This document shows, in pieces, positions 1 through 9,802 of a stretch of DNA of 51,705 bases (position 1 is its first letter; every line of letters begins with the position of its first letter). The position numbers and the translations under genes were made by a program. The notes below the pieces were generated by a model. It was given only the letters and a program-made list of their open reading frames with translations, did no database searches and was not told where the DNA came from. The stretch is from contig JAPEVC010000051.1 of the NCBI GenBank assembly GCA_027946555.1, positions 125,001-176,705 of the forward strand, written 5' to 3'. This DNA comes from Gnomoniopsis sp. IMI 355080 (taxonomy: Eukaryota; Ascomycota; Sordariomycetes; Diaporthales; Gnomoniaceae).

Positions 1-1781
1 GCCATCGCTGAAGGATTGGCAGCAAGATGGGCTTGAGATGTCGAGCTTGAGGGGGCCCCCGTCTGCGTATGATCAAAGTGCCCAGCAGCAGTGCCACCCA
101 TGTCAACATCTCCCTCACCAGCAAGCCCGCTGCTATTTGGAGGCTCATTGTGTGGCGACGGTCCTGACGGTTGGTTCTGACCAGAGTCATTGAAGTCCTG
201 CACTTGCGCTGGCACTGGCGCTGGCGGAGGCACTGGAAGGGCTTCAGGCTCGGGTGCTGGCTCTTGGTAACCACCGTCCTGAATGCGCTTCACGTCACTC
301 ACAACCTCAATGTGGCGGCCAAGGGCTGACTCGATTTCCGCAACGATATCATCGGACTTCCTGTGCTGCTTCGTACTGAACAAGTTGCTGCCCTCTTCCC
401 CGTCATCTTCCTCCTTCCCTTCAAGGCGCCAAAACTCTGGGCCCGTCTCGTCGACTGCAACGCGTAGCTCCTTCTCCGATCGGGTGAGTATTGAATTCGC
501 CTTCAATTTGGCCATCTGTTTCTCGTGCTGAGCCTTCATCTTGGCAATCTCTGCTTGATCTGCCAATATCTTGTCTGCAACTCTCTTGCGGAATTGGTCA
601 GCCAGCTCAGCATCCAGATGACCGACCACTGGCTTAGTAGGGGGCTTCTTGTGAGCATCAACACCTGAAGGTTCGAAGATGCCTTGTGTCACAGAGGACA
701 ATTCGCCTTGGAGACCGAGACCAAGGTCGGAAGGAGTGATCTGGCCGATTCTGTAGGCTGAACCCAGTACTTCTTCCATCCACTCGTGGTTGCGAGTATA
801 ACGAGCCATGCTGAGCTCGCGAGGAGTCATGTGATCAAACATGTCGCCTGCTGAAGTGTCCTCTTCCTCATCAAAGGCTATGAAAGGGGCAGGGCTAGGA
901 ACCATGTGTGGCTGGGCATGTGCCGCTGTTCTCGAACGTTTGGACGGTGTAGAGTAGGCCATCGACTGGGGCACATTACGTGCATTTCCAGGCTGGACCA
1001 TCATAGGGTGTCCTCTAGCTAGCTGCGGGGGATGTATGGTTGGCCAGTTGGTCCTATCTGCCAGCATGAATTCTTTGCGGGGAATCTGGCCGCCCCTCTG
1101 TAGCGTCGAGCGTGCGTTCATGATGCCATGCATAGGCGCAGGAATCGGGAGCATTTGAATAGGCATGACCTGCTGAGATGGCCCGTAGTGAACGAGCCAC
1201 AGCGTGGCATCGACCTGAGGTGTGCTGGGTGAAGGCTGAGCATTGTTTGATGGTACGAGGCGGAAGCGAGTACGCGCATGGGCGGCGACCTCTTCTCCCG
1301 GACGGTAGCCTATTCTCTGCGCGAAGGACTCCAATACCTGTGTATCCACAATTTAGTAATGAGTGAGTGTAAAGATACAAGACAACGGAGACTGACCAGT
1401 CCATTTTTAAGATCCAGTCGCTGGAACTCATCCGGACCAGGCCAAATGTAACCGTCGGAGGCGAAATTGGTACCGAGGCGTTGTAACGGCTGCCAGGTGA
1501 GCATGATTTGCCCATCTCTAGGGCAGTCCAAATACGTCCAGAAGAAGGGGGCGGTGTCGCGCGCAATCTTAGGAGCGTTTACCAACATTTGTACGAGGAA
1601 GCTGGTAGATTGGGGGTCTTGTAGAGAGAGATGGGTTCTCTCGGGGTATCGGAAGGTGCTGACAAGATGAAGATGAGGCAGCTAGAAGACCAATTGGAAT
1701 CAGAATGTCAAATCAACAGTGGAGATGGGCGACATGTAGACTAACCATCCTGTCGTGGACGCTGGAGCTTGGGTCTGCCAT
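1..1781 (-). CDS. ssr4: SWI/SNF and RSC complex subunit Ssr4 (3' end outside window)
   Basis: Fungal-specific subunit of the SWI/SNF and RSC nucleosome-remodelling complexes, acting in the nucleus. Exons on the minus strand are 1746-1781, 1397-1681 and 1-1337 (open to the window edge); the introns are 64 and 59 nt with GTTAGT and GTCAGT donors. The N-terminal domain carries the family core: HLHLVSTFRYPERTHLSLQD, then NAPKIARDTAPFFWTYLD, then GYIWPGPDEFQRLDL (residues about 15-105). After it comes a low-complexity region, a charged helix rich in K/E/A (about residues 370-400 by position), and a P/A/Q-rich stretch that runs off the window. About 552 residues are visible, so most of the protein is here. 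The start is the first ATG of a 12-codon exon and gives MADPSSSVHDRM. The family call rests on the N-terminal domain and is firm; the tail is poorly conserved. Confidence 0.9.
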
Positions 1782-2507
1782 CTTGGGCGCGCGCTTCGGG
1801 TTGGAAGCTATGAATTCTTCGTGTTTCCTGAAAGATGATTGCAAGTGATGTCAATCATGCAGTGAGCGATAGCGACAAAATGCCTGCTGAGGTGGTTGAA
1901 TCAGGATCGTGGATGGCGCATGTAGTGAATTAGAAAGGAAAGGCGAACGTGCGAAATTCAAAGTCGCGACATCCAGAGCTGGCATTGGACGTGTTTGGAA
2001 AGGTTGCGCTTGCCGCAATTTCGAGGCTGGCCGACCGGGCCAAGTTAGGGAAAGCCTTATCTCAGTTCTCAGGCCCGGAGAGGGGATGCGGCAGCGGCGT
2101 CCAAGCTTCGCTGAGAATCACGCAGAACCCAGCTAACGCTAGGATGGTGGTGGTTCTTTTGAGTTACCCTTCTTATATCACTTCAGGTCTTGATTTTCCT
2201 TTGCTCGGCGGAATTCCGACCCTCACGATGATTCAGGTCAGGTGGACAAAGGTGACCTCTACGTAGCCGCTCACGGGATGGTACAAGATAAGATCACTCA
2301 ACGAGATGCGCGTTCAACTGAGTTCGCTTGTCTTTGAAGCCATGTATAATGGAACTCGCAATTGGTTAAGTCATAGCAATCTTATTTGCATATTAGTTTC
2401 TGATCAGTGACCACGATAATGCTATGTGCCACCCAAATTGACCTCGCTTGGAGGGGTATGATCGATCTACATGTTCAACTTTTCTCTAGCAAACGAGCAC
2501 CCTCCAT
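1782..2507. other. intergenic: ssr4 promoter and gnd1 3' flank
   Basis: No supported gene. It separates two genes that both read on the minus strand, so it must hold the ssr4 promoter next to 1781 and the gnd1 3' untranslated region next to 2508. Short plus-strand frames at 1909-2266 show no recognisable domain. Confidence 0.6.
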
Positions 2508-4520
2508 TTATGCCTGGTATGTGGAGGCAGAGACGTTTCCACCACGTCCAGTCCAGTTGACGTGAATGTCCTGGCCAGCGGGGTACTTGGCGTTGGCAGC
2601 CTCGGGCTTGATGTGGAAAGTGTGGGCACCAAAGTAATCACGCTGGGCCTGTAACAGGTTGGCAGGCAGGTCCTTGGTTCGGTAGCCGTCGAACCATGAC
2701 AGAGCGGTGGAGAAAGCCGGGGTTGGAATTCCGAGCTGAGCCGACTTAGCGACGACGTCTCTCCAACCGGGCTGCGCCTTGTGGATGGCCTTGTTGAAGA
2801 AATCGTCAAAGAGCAGGTTCTTCAGGTCGGGGTTGTTGCGGTATGCGCTGGTGATATCCTTGAGGAACACGGAGCGGATAATGCAACCACCACGCCACAT
2901 CAGCGCAATCGAGGGCTTGTTGAGCTTCCAGCCGTACTCCTTGGCGGCCTGAAGAGAGAGAGGAAGAGTCAGTGAACTGTCCTCCTGCTATTACTTTTCG
3001 ACATTGCTTGGTAGAAACTCACCTCCTGCATCAGCATGAAACCCTGGGCGTAAGAAATAATCTTGGAGGCGTAAAGTGCCTGCTCAAGATCGTCGAGGAA
3101 CTGCTCCTTGCTGCCGTCAAACTCCTTGACGCGACCGACGAACTCGAGCTTGCCAGAAGCCTCAACACGCTCGTCCTTGATGGCAGACAAGCAACGAGCG
3201 AGCACAGCCTCGGCGATCAGGGTGACGGGCATGCCGAGGTCGAGAGCGTTGATGGCAGTCCACTTTCCAGTTCCCTTCTGGCCAGCCTTGTCCATGATCT
3301 TCTCCACGAGGGGCTTGCCATCCTCATCGTTGAAGTACATGATGTCCCGGGTGATCTCAATCAGGAAAGAGTCTAGGACGCCCTTGTTCCACTTGGCGAA
3401 GACGTCACCCATCTCCTTGTTGGACATGCCGAGACCGCGCTTCATGATATCGTAGGCCTGTAAAACCAATGGGTGAGCTGCAGGTTGTTACCATATGGCT
3501 CTCGAATTGTGACTTACCTCGCAGATGAGCTGCATGTCACCGTACTCAATACCGTTGTGGACCATCTTGACGTAGTGACCGGCACCCTCGTCACCGACCC
3601 AATCACAGCATGGCTCGTTGTCGCTCTTGGCCGAGATGCTCTGGAAGATGTCTTTGATTGCGGGCCAAGCAGCCTCGTCACCACCGGGCATCATGGAAGG
3701 ACCATAACGGGCACCCTCCTCGCCACCGGAAACACCGGAACCGACAAAGTGGAGTCCCTTGGTCTTGAGGTACTGGGTCCTCCGGTTGGAGTCGGGGAAG
3801 TGAGAGTTTCCACCGTCAATGATGATGTCTCCGGCCTCGAGCAGGGGCAGAAGCGTCTCGATCCAGTCGTCGACGGCCTTGCCAGCCTGCACGAGAAGCA
3901 TCACACGACGGGGCTTCTTGAGAGTGGCGACGAACTCCTCGGTAGAGTGGGCGCCAACAATGGACTTGCCCTTGGCCTCGTTCTCGAGGAAGCGGTCGAC
4001 CTTGGAGACGGTTCGGTTGAAGGCGGTAATGGTGAAACCGTGGTCGGCCATGTTCATGATAATGTTCTGACCCCTAGATAGAAAATTAGCGTTGGCGTAG
4101 GGGCGGTATCTTCGGGAGAAGCGGAACTTACATGACGGCCAGGCCAATGAGGCCAAGATCAGACCTTGGTAAACGATTCTGGTCAGCATTGTCTGTTCTT
4201 GAGCTGGATCCGACCCCGCCGGCGATGTGGGCAAGGCGAGCGCTGGAAGAAGCACTCAGTTCCGGGGCAAACTCGGGCAATGTGACAGTAGGGCAAGAGA
4301 GACGAAGACAGAGATCGTCGAGTCGAAACTCGCACAAATTATCCCATGATCAAGTCTGAGATGCAGCATTGAATGCTAAAGAGCAGCAATGGAATAATTG
4401 TCTGGATGGAGGGGTTCACCACGCAGCGCAACCTCGCGGTGCAGCAGAAATGGCTCACGACGGAGGGGAAGGTGGGGTTGATTTCGGGACGAGCTGAGCG
4501 ACTTACACTGCACCAGACAT
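2508..4520 (-). CDS. gnd1: 6-phosphogluconate dehydrogenase, decarboxylating
   Basis: Cytosolic enzyme of the oxidative pentose phosphate pathway: 6-phosphogluconate plus NADP+ gives ribulose 5-phosphate, CO2 and NADPH. Exons (minus): 4507-4520, 4132-4164, 3518-4073, 3023-3457 and 2508-2948, together 492 residues, close to the family's usual ~490. Visible motifs are the Rossmann GLIGLAVMGQN (residues about 9-19), IIDGGNSHFPDSNRR (about 100-114), the catalytic lysine in HYVKMVHNGIEYGDMQ (K185, with E192 as the second acid/base), and the substrate-binding RGGCIIRS in the last exon. The first exon is only 14 nt (ATG TCT GGT GCA GT) and is followed by a 342-nt intron, far longer than the others; the frame upstream of exon 2 stays open inside that intron back to about 4337, with no ATG in the part I checked. 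Its pathway partner, ribulose-phosphate 3-epimerase, is at 43795-44685. Confidence 0.97.
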
Positions 4521-6592
4521 GTTTGCGAGGTCGTCGGGTGGTATTGGGTTGAAGCGGAGGGATAGTGTATTGAGAGAGTCTGTCGAGATGGTGTGAGGAG
4601 TCTCGAAGTCAGTCGTAGAGGAGATGGGACAAGATACGTTGGAGAGAGAGAAGAAAGAGATTTTCCAAGAGCGACTTGTTTCGTCGGGAAAGCTGGTGTT
4701 GTCGTAGTAGCGGCAACCGGTGCGAGGGGCAAGCTTACTCAGTTGACGCATCCAGGCATGGCCTATGGAGCTACAAGGTGGGAGGAGCCCAGGGTAGCGG
4801 GTAAAGTACTGTACCTAGGTGGGAGGTACTTAGGAAGGTACAGTACATGTAACAAAGCTGCCTACCGACGGAGTACTCCTCTGAACACCGGGTTCCGAAT
4901 GTCACAGGAGACGTTCCGGCTGCCCCTTCATCCTGTCTCCCTCTCATCATGACTGCTAGTAATTGCAGTAAATGTCTCTTTGGTGGTGTTATCTTGTCCC
5001 TGGAACCACCCACACCTGTGGCATGAACGGTCCCCTCCTTCGCCGTCTAACTAGGCACAAACACAACAGTGAGAAGTATCATGAGAAGGCCAACAGCACG
5101 CATCGCTATACATGGCCAACTTATTATTAATTGATCTTTACGGCCCACGACTCAGAGCCAGTCTCAAGCAACTCGTCTCAAGCAACATGGGAAGCGAGCC
5201 AGAGCATGGCTCCACTCCTCGCGTTTCGCACCCTCAGACGTCCAATGAGGCACGCAACTGGCCTGTAACGCTCGGGCAGCCTTCAGGCGACGTCGATATG
5301 TTGCAAAGTGTCGAATGCGCCAGTGCGCCCGGGTCCCAAACCTAGTGCTCCGCGGCAGGGACGGAACTCCGTTGACGGCGATTTTCACCGATGAATTGCG
5401 GTTATAGAGCATTGCCAGGTGCTAGACTAATGCAACCGACAGTGAAACCGCTACTGCAGCACGGTCGCACCGAGGCGGCCGCATATCTGCGAACTGCTCG
5501 AGAATAAGTACGTGGTGAAAATTACCCATGTAATAGTATGCCCATGGTATTTCACAGTGCATATGTCAAAAAGAGCCGCTCAAGGCTCTTCACCTGTTGG
5601 ATAACACCTTTCAGCAGCACAAGCATCTTGCGAGTCAGCAATGTCGAGCTTTCCTGCTGCCAATGGCCCTCGCTCCTCGCGCCGAGCCCGGATTAAATGC
5701 TGAAGGCGAACATCGGAGGGAGACAGAGTGGAAGTTATGGGTCCTGCCCCTCCAAAAACGTCATCGCGACAAACCTCTTCCAGACGTGCCGAGAGGGAAG
5801 AAAATACGTATTCTAATGTGTACAACAGCCAGGATTCTCTGCAGGACAAGGACGTTGACACGGGCCGCTCGACCATCAGCAACGTCGGCGGCGGATCAAT
5901 GTCCACAGACGAGTCATTTCGAGTTCCTTCTCAGCCGTGGGCAGAACATAGAAAGGTTTAGTGGGTGACTTTTGACTTTGGCGCGCGTGGGATGAATGAG
6001 CATGGATGAGCACGCCGCGAACCCCAGCAACAACGGGTTGCCCGCCGCATCGTCTGGTCGATGAGGTGAGCGCGGGATGAAGACCCCTATAGCGATCATT
6101 ACACCATAGTCAGCTACTATGTGCCATTGCACGAATTCTGCAGTAGTATGCTTGTGTGTTCATCCGCTAACAGAGACTTCGTCTGGCCCTTACTCATAAA
6201 AAAAAAATACTTTCCTATCCACGTCGGTGAAATAGCACCGTTGGTAGGTACACCTAATCTGATCGCGAGTATCTAAGTGGGTCAACAGGTCTGCGATGAG
6301 ATAAATCAGATGAGTCAGCAATTGGCTCAGGCGCCCGGGCATCAAGGGACTTCAAATCTGGACAGGCGCCTGCCATCAAAACAATCACCAAACAACCAAC
6401 GTCCGCAAGCTTAGCACAACCATATCCGATCACAAAACTCACGACAACATTCAACACGAGCCTCAAGATATCGCAATATTTTTGCTTTCTGAACAACGAT
6501 AGCCCGTGAGCAAAGTCTGTGGGTGCGGACTGGGCTCTAGGTACGTGAAAACGAAGCCAAACAGCCGTCTGATCAAGCACATCAAATTCATC
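4521..6592. other. intergenic region upstream of gnd1 and of the RRM gene
   Basis: This is the promoter zone shared by divergent gnd1 (minus) and the RBM42-like gene (plus). It contains a cluster of TACCTAGGT-type motifs at about 4804-4850, the 12-mer TAGGTACACCTA at 6245-6256, an A-tract near 6200, and the broken coding-like segment at 5641-5961 (separate entry). I recognise nothing else in it. Confidence 0.6.
5641..5961 (+). pseudogene. possible gene relic: coding-like frame broken by in-frame TGA
   Basis: An ATG at 5641 opens a frame beginning MSSFPAANGPRSSRRARIKC, which stops at a TGA (5701-5703). The same frame then continues for 85 more codons to a TAG at 5959, with Ser/Arg-rich, low-complexity but coding-like composition (TSSRQTSSRRAEREENTYSN, then VGGGSMSTDESFRVPSQ). 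No GT..AG pair lies around the TGA, so an intron does not explain it. One C-to-T change (CGA to TGA) would account for the stop. I do not recognise the family. It could be a decayed fragment, a read-through frame, or chance. The minus-strand frame over the same bases (5580-5906) looks less protein-like. Confidence 0.3.
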
Positions 6593-7711
6593 ATGTCCTA
6601 TCCGGGCCCTCCAGGTGTCAATCCTTCTCTTCCCCCCAAGCCAAAGACCGGCGGCGGCTTCAAGTCGACCTTCTCTTCTGCTCCGGGCACCGCTGCCTAC
6701 CCCGCCAGCGCATCTTACTCCAGCGCGCCAACTTATAGCAGTTCTGCCAACGCTACACCAAGCTATGGCGCCACCGCCCCATCCAGCTACTCCTACCCTC
6801 AGGCGGCCCCCGTAGGTGCAGGTCGCGGAGGATATGGAGCACCTGCAACAACATACAACTACCCTACCAATTATGCACAACAATCCACCTACTACGGGGC
6901 TGGTGCTTCCGCTGCTGCCGGCTCCTCCTATTCCACGCCTCCTCAGATTCGCAACCCCTTTCCGCAGCCAGGCACCGCGGCGCAGAACCCCTTCGACCGT
7001 AGCGATCCTAATTACGACCCTGAGATGGCTGCGCAGATCGCGCAATGGCAAAGCGCATACTTGCCCAAGGAGGGAGCTGATGTGACCGCTGCTGCTGGTC
7101 CCAAGGCCCCCGTAGTTGGCAAGCCGGGCACAGTAGCTGGTCCGACCTTCACCGCAGAAGCTGCTGCAAAGGCGGCGCAAGAAGGGGCTGCCAACACCGC
7201 AAACGAAAAGAAGAAGACGGTGTACCGTGAAGGCGGTGGCAAGAAATGGGCCGACGACTCGCTCACGGAATGGGATCCATCACATCTACGACTGTTCGTC
7301 GGAAACCTTGCCGGGGAGACCACGGATGACTCGCTACTCAAGGCGTTCTCACGATGGCAATCTGTTCAGAAGGCCAAGGTGATTCGGGACAAGCGGACCA
7401 ACAAATCTAAAGGCTATGGTTTTGTCAGCTTCAGTGATCCTGACGACTTCTTCCAGTCGGCCAAGGAAATGAACGGCAAGTACATCCAGAGTCACCCGGT
7501 TGTGGTGCGCAAGAGCACGACGGAGATCAAGGCAACAACTGTCAAAGACGACAGGCGCAAAGGAAAGAATTACAAGAACAAGGGGAGCAAGAACAATGGC
7601 AGCGGGGCACGGCACGGCGACAGCGGATATGCGCCTCATTTAGGACCCCAGGGCGGTGGAATTGTCAAGCCTGGGCAGAAGACCAAGGGGGGCTTGAAGC
7701 TGCTCGGTTGA
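6593..7711 (+). CDS. RNA-binding protein with C-terminal RRM, RBM42-like
   Basis: Single-exon gene of 372 residues. The N-terminal half is low complexity (P/S/Y/A/Q-rich, many SYSSAP and YGA-type segments), followed by PNYDPEMAAQIAQWQSAYLP (about residues 141-160). A single RRM occupies about residues 232-310, with RNP2 as LFVGNL and RNP1 as KGYGFVSF. The tail is basic and glycine-rich (KGKNYKNKGSKN, ending GQKTKGGLKLLG). A Y/P-rich N-terminus, an EWDP lead-in and one C-terminal RRM match the RBM42 family of mRNA-binding proteins; the exact role in fungi is not shown by sequence. The frame is open further upstream, but 6593 is its first ATG and is followed by MSYPGPPGVNPSLPPKP, so I chose it. 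Confidence 0.88.
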   Translation: MSYPGPPGVNPSLPPKPKTGGGFKSTFSSAPGTAAYPASASYSSAPTYSSSANATPSYGATAPSSYSYPQAAPVGAGRGGYGAPATTYNYPTNYAQQSTYYGAGASAAAGSSYSTPPQIRNPFPQPGTAAQNPFDRSDPNYDPEMAAQIAQWQSAYLPKEGADVTAAAGPKAPVVGKPGTVAGPTFTAEAAAKAAQEGAANTANEKKKTVYREGGGKKWADDSLTEWDPSHLRLFVGNLAGETTDDSLLKAFSRWQSVQKAKVIRDKRTNKSKGYGFVSFSDPDDFFQSAKEMNGKYIQSHPVVVRKSTTEIKATTVKDDRRKGKNYKNKGSKNNGSGARHGDSGYAPHLGPQGGGIVKPGQKTKGGLKLLG

Positions 7712-9802
7712 GCCTTGCTAAGCGCCTATCTGACCTTTTAGTCGCCTTTAACGCTTGTTGCCGGCATCTGACCGAGACTCGACTCAAGAAAGTTGCAGGC
7801 CCCTCGAAACTACTATTGGCACGGGAGGAAGGTGAGAGATCCCGAAAGAGGGGAGTTCGCGACAGAAAGCGGAGCCCGGTCTTGGAAATCCTATACAGCA
7901 GCAGCACAATTTGTCAACTTACAAGCGGGGTCCAGAGACAAGGCTGTGAGACGGGGGGGGCAGATTTATGGCGCTCTACAGTGAAAGGGCAACTTTCTGA
8001 TGTCAATTCCAGATGCAATCAATGCCCCTTGCAACCACGCGCCCCCAATCAGACAATCAGATAGACTCTAGCAAAGGACAACGTTGTTCACGAAACAGCA
8101 ACTCACATTGACCTCATTCACCTATGATCTAGCGATGTCAGAGAGGACAGCACCCAGGCGGCGCTGCTAGGTCCCCAGGGCCCCCAGGTCGATGTCAGAT
8201 CTGAAAATGCAACCTGGTCCATGCGTTGGTCTTACGTAGAGTGGATCTTCATGTGCGGTGCCTGAACATTCAATTTGCTCGACAATTCCATTTTACCTCT
8301 CTTTAGGGTGGCTGTTCAGACAACTCTAAAAAGATGCTACTCTCATCAGCGACATATCTACATTCAGACCAACGGACCAAGCAAAGATGGGATTTGCAAC
8401 CTATATCAGATGAAATCCTGCTTGCGGGCAATTCTTTCGGGCCAATGCCGATGCTCATTTCCGCAAAGTTGCAGATGCAGAATGACCGAGCTGGCACATT
8501 GGCGATTGGGTGCGAGCCCCATCGCAATTTACTAACAGGGGCTATTCACCATGTAAATTAAGTCTGAGTGTTTCTGCCGGTCGGCTCTGACTTCCGGTGT
8601 CCTCCAGATTAATGTCTTCGCCTGACCACAGAAGGATTGCCTTTGGCATTTGTTGTCTCCTCCTCTCAACAAACGACGTGACCCGTCGTTTGGACATCTG
8701 CAGCTGGCACCAATATCCTCTTCTCGTCGGATGAGCGCTGTGGATGCGTTCCCGCTTACTGTGGTGCAATCCAGATTCCTCCTTTGGGGGCTGGCGATCC
8801 TCATTTTCCAGCCTTGCTCACTTCGCTTCGCTGATACTGTTCTCTTTCTGCACTCCCATTCCGTTCAGAGCTGGTCCGGTCCTTTGACGCCGCCCATTCG
8901 GGGATTTGAGTTCTTCGTTTCAACGTCCGGACGTTCCCCAGGCGAACACACCATCACTGCTAAAGGCAAACAACAAAAACACACACGCTCCCGCTTTGAC
9001 AGTTTCAAACCTTGACGGCCGGCACTTCATCCTGCCAAGCCTTGCAGGGAGCCAAGAGCTATTTTGAGACGACGACGCGCATTCGCCGCAGTGACTAGCA
9101 CCTGTAGCGTGGCTGAGCTGAGCTGCAACGACGAGACTTTTGACTCGGGCTCGTCGACGAGACACGCATGAAAAAAGCTGGACTGGGTGGACGGATAGGA
9201 GTCATCTGATTTGGCATTCTTTTTGTACGCCAACCTGGTTCTCCTACAGTGGCACTTCCCGCAGATCTGCACTGGGAACCCTCCACGACGTGCATATCCT
9301 CTCCCGCCTGCAGCATCAGCGCTTAAACTACCATTTGATCTGACGGCTCGACCAATCGCCACCGTCGTGTGGACAGAGCCCGATCTTCGACTTTCGTTCG
9401 TTTGTTCTTCGAGAACAGCCGGGAAACACTGTCTTTTGTGCCGGTATCGTCATTATCGTTGTTTTCATTCACTCTGAGTGCGACACCATCTTCTCTCGCT
9501 GCGCCTCTTTTCTTTTGATCTTCCTTTTCTTCGGTTGACACGAGAAGCCCCCTAACGGCTACGGGACGTACTGCGAGGCTTGCTTACAGCTGAGGAACCC
9601 GGATTTGTTTGCTGCATAGACCACTTCTTCAACGATTTTTTCACTCGACAGAACTGAACAGACTATCATACGGGCATGATGGCGTGGTAACAAAAGTCAA
9701 TCTTTCCAAAACACTGCAACCAGAAACGGGACCTTCAGGGCTTTAGTTGGGACTCCGACGTCTAGGATCTCACGATTCCGAGCCGCTGAGGATTGGTCCA
9801 AG
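7712..9802. other. intergenic region and probable long leader of the Cys-rich membrane protein gene
   Basis: About 2.1 kb with no convincing coding frame. The last part (about 9380-9545) is strongly pyrimidine-rich (runs such as CCTCTTTTCTTTTGATCTTC), as expected for a fungal core promoter or 5' leader. Several short frames on both strands lack domains and overlap one another. Confidence 0.55.

Noticed and set aside
6254..7180. 308-codon minus-strand frame, Gly/Arg/Ser-rich
   Set aside because: It is the antisense shadow of the RRM gene; its composition mirrors the Ala/Pro/Ser-rich plus-strand coding region and it has no domain.
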